Assembly: GCA_021799915.1 (NCBI GenBank)
Contig: JAJYZN010000118.1
Location: 1-8,621 of the forward strand
Length of the DNA: 8,621 bases
Source of the DNA: Actinomycetes bacterium
Lineage (GTDB): Bacteria > Actinomycetota > Acidimicrobiia > Acidimicrobiales > RAAP-2
Direction: 5' to 3'
Of this stretch, positions 5,129 to 8,621 are shown one piece after another. Made by a program: the position numbers and the translations under genes. Under the pieces are notes generated by a model that was not told the origin of the DNA, searched no databases, and saw only the letters and a program-made list of their open reading frames with translations. How positions within the stretch are numbered: position 1 is the first letter of the stretch; every line of letters starts with the position of its first letter.

Positions 5129-6009
5129 CCCTCCCAGACCATGTAGAGGGTGAGATGCGCGAGCTCCCCTTGGGCAAGCATGGGGTGGACGAGTTCTTGG
5201 ACGGGAAAGTCGGCGCCGATGACGCCCCTCCCGGCTTCCAAGACGTTGCCCGCCTGCTCCACGCGGCCAGGTCGCCAGCCACGGCGGGCGAGCTGGCTGG
5301 GCAGGACCACGTCGTCGCCACGTTGGCGGCGACCGTCAGAGGGAGCGCGGGTGTCTCCGGTTCCGTACACGAAAGGAGACGAACCATGCTGACCAAGTTG
5401 CTCACGGCCAAGATGGCGGCCGCTGCCGCCGCTGCCGTCATCCTCGGAGGCGGTGCTGCTGCTGCTACCGGCACGTTGCCGACCTCGCTGCAGTCCAGCG
5501 TGTCCCACGGATTATCCACCGTCGGCATCTCGGTGCCCAACCCCGATGCCCACGCCGCAGGCAACGTCGCGACCACCTCGTCACGCACTACCGGACCACA
5601 GGGGAGGGGGGCGGTCAGGGCGAAGCCCAGCACCCCGCCTACGCAGGCGGCTGGGCCTTCAGCTACCGGTCCCGCCCTCTACGGGCTGTGCACCGCCTAC
5701 GCTACCGCCGGCGTTTCTCAGGCGGCTAGGCATTCGGTAGCGTTCCGGAACCTTTCGGCAGCGGCCACGGCCAAGGGTGAGACCGTGGCGCAGTACTGCG
5801 CAAAGGTCACGCCGCCCTCGACGGTGCCGACCACCACCACCACGGGCGCGTCGCACGCACCCACCTCGGGAGGCCCGCCATCGGGCAGTGTGACAGCGCG
5901 CTCTGGCGGCCAGCGCTCTGCCCACGCCAACAGCCACGCACCCGTCACCCCTGGTTCCCCTCCGGGCACTCCCGGGAGCAGGCCGGCCTCGTCGGGAACT
6001 GCGAGCTGA
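5125..6009 (+). CDS. Single-pass membrane protein coupled to the sigma factor, candidate anti-sigma or regulator
   Basis: This 294-residue protein starts in an ATGA overlap with the sigma gene. The layout is a polar N-terminal part (1-87) with helix-like VARLLHAAR and HVVATLAATV, a hydrophobic Ala-rich segment at about 97-116 (MAAAAAAAVILGGGAAAATG), then a long probably extracytoplasmic region rich in Pro, Thr, Ser and Gly. Within that lies a conserved-looking patch: ALYGLCTAY (184-192), SVAFRNLSAAA (204-214) and VAQYCAKVT (221-229), with Cys189 and Cys225. One membrane span with a cytoplasmic N-terminus next to an ECF factor suggests an anti-sigma role, but I see no zinc-binding HxxxCxxC motif, so this is inference. 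A second in-frame ATG at 5386 has its own strong ribosome binding site and would give a 207-residue product beginning at the membrane segment. I do not recognise a named family. Confidence 0.78.
   Translation: MTLPDHVEGEMRELPLGKHGVDEFLDGKVGADDAPPGFQDVARLLHAARSPATAGELAGQDHVVATLAATVRGSAGVSGSVHERRRTMLTKLLTAKMAAAAAAAVILGGGAAAATGTLPTSLQSSVSHGLSTVGISVPNPDAHAAGNVATTSSRTTGPQGRGAVRAKPSTPPTQAAGPSATGPALYGLCTAYATAGVSQAARHSVAFRNLSAAATAKGETVAQYCAKVTPPSTVPTTTTTGASHAPTSGGPPSGSVTARSGGQRSAHANSHAPVTPGSPPGTPGSRPASSGTAS
5372..5378 (+). promoter_or_regulatory. Internal ribosome binding site AAAGGAG for start at 5386
   Basis: AAAGGAG lies inside the membrane-protein gene with a 7-base spacer to ATG 5386 (Met88), which begins MLTKLLTAKMAAAA, a plausible signal anchor. 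The main start at 5125 relies on coupling alone. The site therefore suggests either two products from one frame or a natural gene start, with the upstream 87 codons a separate ORF that has lost its stop. Confidence 0.55.
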
Positions 6010-6061
6010 TCGTCGGTCCCCGATCCCGGGGCACCGCCGGTCCCGTTCCCGCAGTCGCAGA

Positions 6062-6096
6062 GGTCCGGCCGTTCCCTTTTTAGGGCCGAACGGACC
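6062..6096 (+). terminator. Hairpin downstream of the sigma operon, possible terminator
   Basis: ggtccg (6062-6067) pairs with cggacc (6091-6096), and in another register ccgttc (6069-6074) pairs with gaacgg (6088-6093), with a T-rich centre. It lies about 50 bases after the stop at 6009. A smaller ccccg/cgggg stem precedes it at about 6017-6030. No U-tract follows, so this would be an atypical terminator. The remaining gap up to about 6240 shows nothing else. Confidence 0.4.
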
Positions 6097-6239
6097 CGGT
6101 TGCTCGGTGCGCCGTCACGGACCGCGTCCTTCTTGGTCGACGCGGCGAGAATCGTATTGCCTCAGATCAATTCCTCCGGGCAGTCCCTAACGTCACCTCA
6201 GAAGGATCTTCGGCTTGGAGGATGGGTCAGAAGCTCGCC

Positions 6240-6600
6240 AGGGTGACCGGCGGGAACTGAATCCTGAAAGTCGGCCGCGACCAGCACCTCCTTTCGATCG
6301 TGGTGCTTCAGGCGCTCCTCGACGAGGAGGCCCAGGTGGCCCTCGCCGCCGACGTTACCCAGGCTGCGATCGACGGCGGGAAGCTCTCCACGATGATCGA
6401 CCAAACGACCGAGGACCTGTCTGGGAGTGATTGAGTGGATTGGCCCCACCGCGATCGTCTGAAGTTGATCGTCGAACCTGCCTTCGCCAAGATGAAGGTC
6501 CGCCAACGTGCTGGCCATCTCCGTCTGCGCGGGCTCGCCGATGCCCGACGGCGAGTGGGCGCCGCGCGCGTTCTGCCACAACGAGCGCAAGCCTGATAAT
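6240..6600 (+). pseudogene. Decayed DDE transposase remnant, IS1182-like
   Basis: Pieces of a transposase are readable but scattered over frames. About 6250-6275 gives RELNPESR then ILKVGRD, like the 'tDPeSRimk' segment of the family. At 6309-6420 comes QALLDEEAQVALAADVTQAA followed by IDGGKLSTMIDQTTEDL, matching the 'NAQAvVDe..QvIvAadVTq.a.D..qL.pMi.qt..nL' catalytic-core pattern. A stop at 6432-6434 follows and the middle part with 'aDaGY.s' is missing. Then RDRLKLIVEPAFAKMK and RLRGLADA (about 6451-6545) match the C-terminal 'R..iVEPvFg..K...rRGL'. After another shift, DGEWAPRAFCHNERK (about 6546-6590) matches 'gEW.L.a..hNL.K'. Stops, frameshifts and a deletion make it non-functional. It abuts the truncated thiO copy. 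Family placement rests on motif memory. Confidence 0.72.
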
Positions 6601-6645
6601 GAGCGAGCCACTGCCTCCACGGTGGCCAGTGAGACGGTCCGCGAT

Positions 6646-6768
6646 TCAGGAGGCGCCGCGTCCTGGTGCCGGATCGACCACTTGAACTCGCGCTCCGGTG
6701 CCGGCCACCCGCCACGCCGCGGCCAGCCCGATCACGCCACCTCCGATGAAGAGCACGTTGCGGGCCAT
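6646..6768 (-). pseudogene. Truncated thiO copy (first 40 codons)
   Basis: The frame reads from [11 protein letters not shown] through the FAD-binding segment to PAPGRGAS, then stops at a TGA formed exactly at the repeat junction (6646-6648). It is 40 codons from ATG 6768, or 43 from ATG 6777, out of about 393, so it cannot be an oxidase. The TAATAT box is retained at 6776-6781, so it may still be transcribed leftward into the cassette. Confidence 0.93.
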
Positions 6769-6785
6769 CGAGGACATATTACGAA
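6647..6785 (+). repeat. 139-bp direct repeat, copy B
   Basis: This is the second copy of 4068-4206, identical in 138 of 139 positions. Identity stops sharply at both ends: 6646 is T against C at 4067, and 6786 is A against T at 4207. It sits next to the transposase remnant on the left and the gltB upstream region on the right. The DNA beyond 6785 is probably the original upstream neighbour of thiO. Confidence 0.97.
6776..6781 (-). promoter_or_regulatory. Second copy of the thiO -10 box
   Basis: The TAATAT of copy B has the same spacing to ATG 6768 as in the intact gene. Its upstream context (6786 onwards) is likely the ancestral thiO promoter context. If active it would produce a short leaderless transcript antisense to the transposase remnant. 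Confidence 0.4.
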
Positions 6786-6946
6786 ACTGTGTCCGTGCTC
6801 CCGCCCGCGAAGGTCTGCCACGAGCCTGCGATAGACTGAGTGTTCTGCTCCAGGGCCAGCGTCGTCCCGGGTGGCAGCACCTCGTTGAGGAATGGCGGGA
6901 ATGCCGGCATCGGATCTCGGCAATCACCAACCCGGAAGGACGACTG
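6786..6946. other. Upstream region of gltB
   Basis: These 161 bases lie between the repeat and gltB. TAGACT at 6832-6837 is a possible -10 box for gltB but lacks a good -35. The perfect palindrome atgccggcat (6901-6910) lies about 37 bases before the gltB start and could be an operator. On the minus strand a 43-codon open frame (6910 to 6779) ends in TAA directly at the thiO start and has coding-like third positions, but matches nothing I recognise. Confidence 0.35.
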
Positions 6947-8621
6947 ATGGAGAATTTGGCTTCCGGTGTCCATGTCGGCACCGGCGCCCATAGCACGCTT
7001 CCCGAGCGCGGTGGCATGTACACACCGGCGTACGAGCATGACGCGTGCGGGATCGGCATGGTGGCCGATCTTCACGGGCGGAGAAGCCACACGATCGTGT
7101 CACAGGCGATCTCCGTACTGGAGCGCCTCGCCCACCGCGGGGCATCCGGTGCGGAGGTGGCCACTGGAGACGGTTCGGGCATCCTCATCCAGGTTCCCCA
7201 CCGATTTCTCGTCGACGTTGCGGCGGCTGCGGACATCGCGCTGCCCGAAGAGGGCAGCTATGCGACGGGGGTTGCATTCCTTCCCAAGGACGCTGACGAC
7301 GCAGCCAAGGCCCGATCTCAAATACAGGCAATCGCCCTGGAGGAAGGCCTGTGCCTTCTCGGATGGAGGAGCGTCCCGGTCGATCCCTCCTCTCTCGGGG
7401 CTACCGCACTCAGCGCCCAACCCCGCATCGAGCAAGCCTTCCTCGCTGCGGATCCGGAGCGTCCACCGCTCACCGGCATCGATCTCGACCGCGAGGCATA
7501 CGTCGTCCGCAAGCGCGTGGAGCACGCACTCGACGGCGTCTACTTCCCTTCGCTGTCCTCCAGGACCCTCGTGTACAAGGGAATGCTGACTTCGCACCAG
7601 CTCGCCGAGTTCTACTGCGACCTCTCCGACGAGAGAATGGAGAGCGCGATCGCGCTCGTGCATTCACGATTTTCGACCAACACCTTCCCCAGCTGGTCTC
7701 TTGCTCATCCTTATCGCTTTGTGGCCCACAACGGCGAGATCAACACGCTCGCGGGCAACCGCAATTGGATGAGGGCCAGAGAGGCTCTGCTCGACACCGA
7801 TCTCATCCCCGGAGATCTTTCGAGGGTATATCCGATCTGCACGCCGGGTGCCAGCGACTCAGCCTCGTTTGACGAGGTGCTCGAGCTCCTTCATCTGGGT
7901 GGACGGAGCCTTCCACACTCCGTCTTGATGATGATCCCCGAGGCGTGGGAGAACCACGCGACGATGGACCCTGCCCGTCGAGCCTTCTATCGGTATCACG
8001 CGTCGCTGATGGAGCCCTGGGACGGACCGGCGGCAGTGGCATTCACCGACGGGACCGTTGCCGGAGCGGTGCTCGACCGCAATGGCCTTCGGCCAGCCCG
8101 TTATTGGGTGACCTCCGACGGCCTCGTCGTCCTCGCCAGTGAGGTCGGTGTGCTGGACCTCGACCCGTCTGCGATCATCCGCAAGGGTCGCCTCCAGCCA
8201 GGTCGGATGTTCCTCGTGGACACCTCGAAGGGACGGATCGTCGACGACGACGAGATCAAGGCAGATCTCGCCGCAGAACACCCCTACGAGACGTGGCTCG
8301 CCCAGGATCAGGTGCACCTCGACGAGCTCCCGCCTCGTCCGATGCTCACCCCCCAGCATGCCAGTGTGGTCACTCACCAGCGGCTGTTCGGGTACACGAC
8401 TGAAGAGCTCCGGGTCATTCTCGCTCCGATGGCGCGCAGCGGTGCAGAACCGATCGGCTCGATGGGCTCTGACGCCGCGATCGCGGCACTCTCCGATCGT
8501 CCTCGCCTGCTCTACGACTACTTCACCCAGCTCTTTGCCCAAGTCACCAATCCTCCCCTCGATGCCATCCGAGAGGAGCTGGTGACGTCGCTCGCCGCCA
8601 CCGTCGGTCCCGAAGCAAACC
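6947..8621 (+). CDS. gltB: Glutamate synthase large (alpha) subunit, N-terminal part, runs off the window
   Basis: This is the large subunit of glutamate synthase (GOGAT), which with the small subunit makes two glutamates from glutamine and 2-oxoglutarate. 558 of about 1500 codons are visible. The class II glutamine amidotransferase domain starts at Cys34 in [13 protein letters not shown]; the first 33 residues would be a cleaved propeptide that exposes Cys34 as nucleophile. Other family motifs are [19 protein letters not shown] (62-80), the HNGEINT block (from 261), SDSASFDE (303-310), MIPEAWENH (329-337) and DRNGLRPAR (377-385). After about residue 440 the central domain begins. ATG 6947 is chosen because GGAAGGA (6933-6939) lies 7 bases upstream; ATG 7016 also exists but lacks a site. 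No frameshift was seen. gltD would be expected to follow. Confidence 0.96.
   Translation, partial: MENLASGVHVGTGAHSTLPERGGMYTPAYEHDACGIGMVADLHGRRSHTIVSQAISVLERLAHRGASGAEVATGDGSGILIQVPHRFLVDVAAAADIALPEEGSYATGVAFLPKDADDAAKARSQIQAIALEEGLCLLGWRSVPVDPSSLGATALSAQPRIEQAFLAADPERPPLTGIDLDREAYVVRKRVEHALDGVYFPSLSSRTLVYKGMLTSHQLAEFYCDLSDERMESAIALVHSRFSTNTFPSWSLAHPYRFVAHNGEINTLAGNRNWMRAREALLDTDLIPGDLSRVYPICTPGASDSASFDEVLELLHLGGRSLPHSVLMMIPEAWENHATMDPARRAFYRYHASLMEPWDGPAAVAFTDGTVAGAVLDRNGLRPARYWVTSDGLVVLASEVGVLDLDPSAIIRKGRLQPGRMFLVDTSKGRIVDDDEIKADLAAEHPYETWLAQDQVHLDELPPRPMLTPQHASVVTHQRLFGYTTEELRVILAPMARSGAEPIGSMGSDAAIAALSDRPRLLYDYFTQLFAQVTNPPLDAIREELVTSLAATVGPEAN

Noticed and set aside
4200..5633. 477-codon open frame on the - strand
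   Set aside because: It is antisense to the sigma factor and its partner, full of Arg/Pro/Ser repeats and with no recognisable domain; a high-GC shadow.
6198..6620. 140-codon open frame on the - strand
   Set aside because: It is antisense to the transposase remnant, whose motifs read on the + strand.
4068..6785. Composite transposon bounded by the 139-bp repeats
   Set aside because: The repeats are a piece of thiO without terminal inverted repeats or an intact transposase, so homologous recombination explains them better than transposition.
6779..6910. 43-codon - strand open frame ending at the thiO start
   Set aside because: Third positions look coding and its TAA touches the thiO start, but there is no clear ribosome binding site or recognisable similarity; noted only under the gltB upstream region.

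Overview
The window looks like chromosomal DNA of a high-GC actinobacterium. Codon third positions are strongly G/C, GTG starts and 4-base stop/start overlaps are common, and there is a DUF2510 membrane protein. An Acidimicrobiia-like source is my guess, not something the bases prove. No tRNA, rRNA or CRISPR array was seen.

Left part (1-2715, + strand): a sugar phosphate isomerase/epimerase-type TIM-barrel gene whose N-terminal coding looks frame-broken is translationally coupled to a Gfo/Idh/MocA oxidoreductase. The pair looks like a sugar or polyol catabolic module. About 330 bases rich in potential hairpins follow, then a small DUF2510 membrane protein.

Middle (2802-4189, - strand): thiO (glycine oxidase) and thiS (sulfur carrier) overlap by 4 bases and supply the thiazole branch of thiamine synthesis. 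thiG is not beside them. thiO appears to be leaderless, read from a TAATAT -10 box seven bases before its ATG.

Inserted block (4207-6785): a 139-bp piece covering the first bases of thiO and its -10 box is present twice in direct orientation (4068-4206 and 6647-6785) with one synonymous difference. The copies enclose about 2.4 kb of unrelated DNA. In order this holds a sequence resembling a cyclic-di-GMP-I (GEMM-I) riboswitch, a near-perfect Shine-Dalgarno in front of a 10-codon ORF, three hairpins, an ECF-type sigma factor, a coupled membrane protein (candidate anti-sigma or regulator) with a second internal start, a hairpin, a decayed IS1182-like transposase and the truncated thiO copy. Before this insertion thiO and gltB probably faced each other as divergent neighbours. 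The arrangement fits integration of a circular molecule by single crossover at thiO and could revert by recombination between the repeats.

Right part (6947-8621, + strand): the first 558 codons of gltB, the large subunit of glutamate synthase, running off the window.

The most interesting unit is the repeat-flanked regulatory cassette: possible c-di-GMP sensing, leader ORF, sigma factor and membrane partner.
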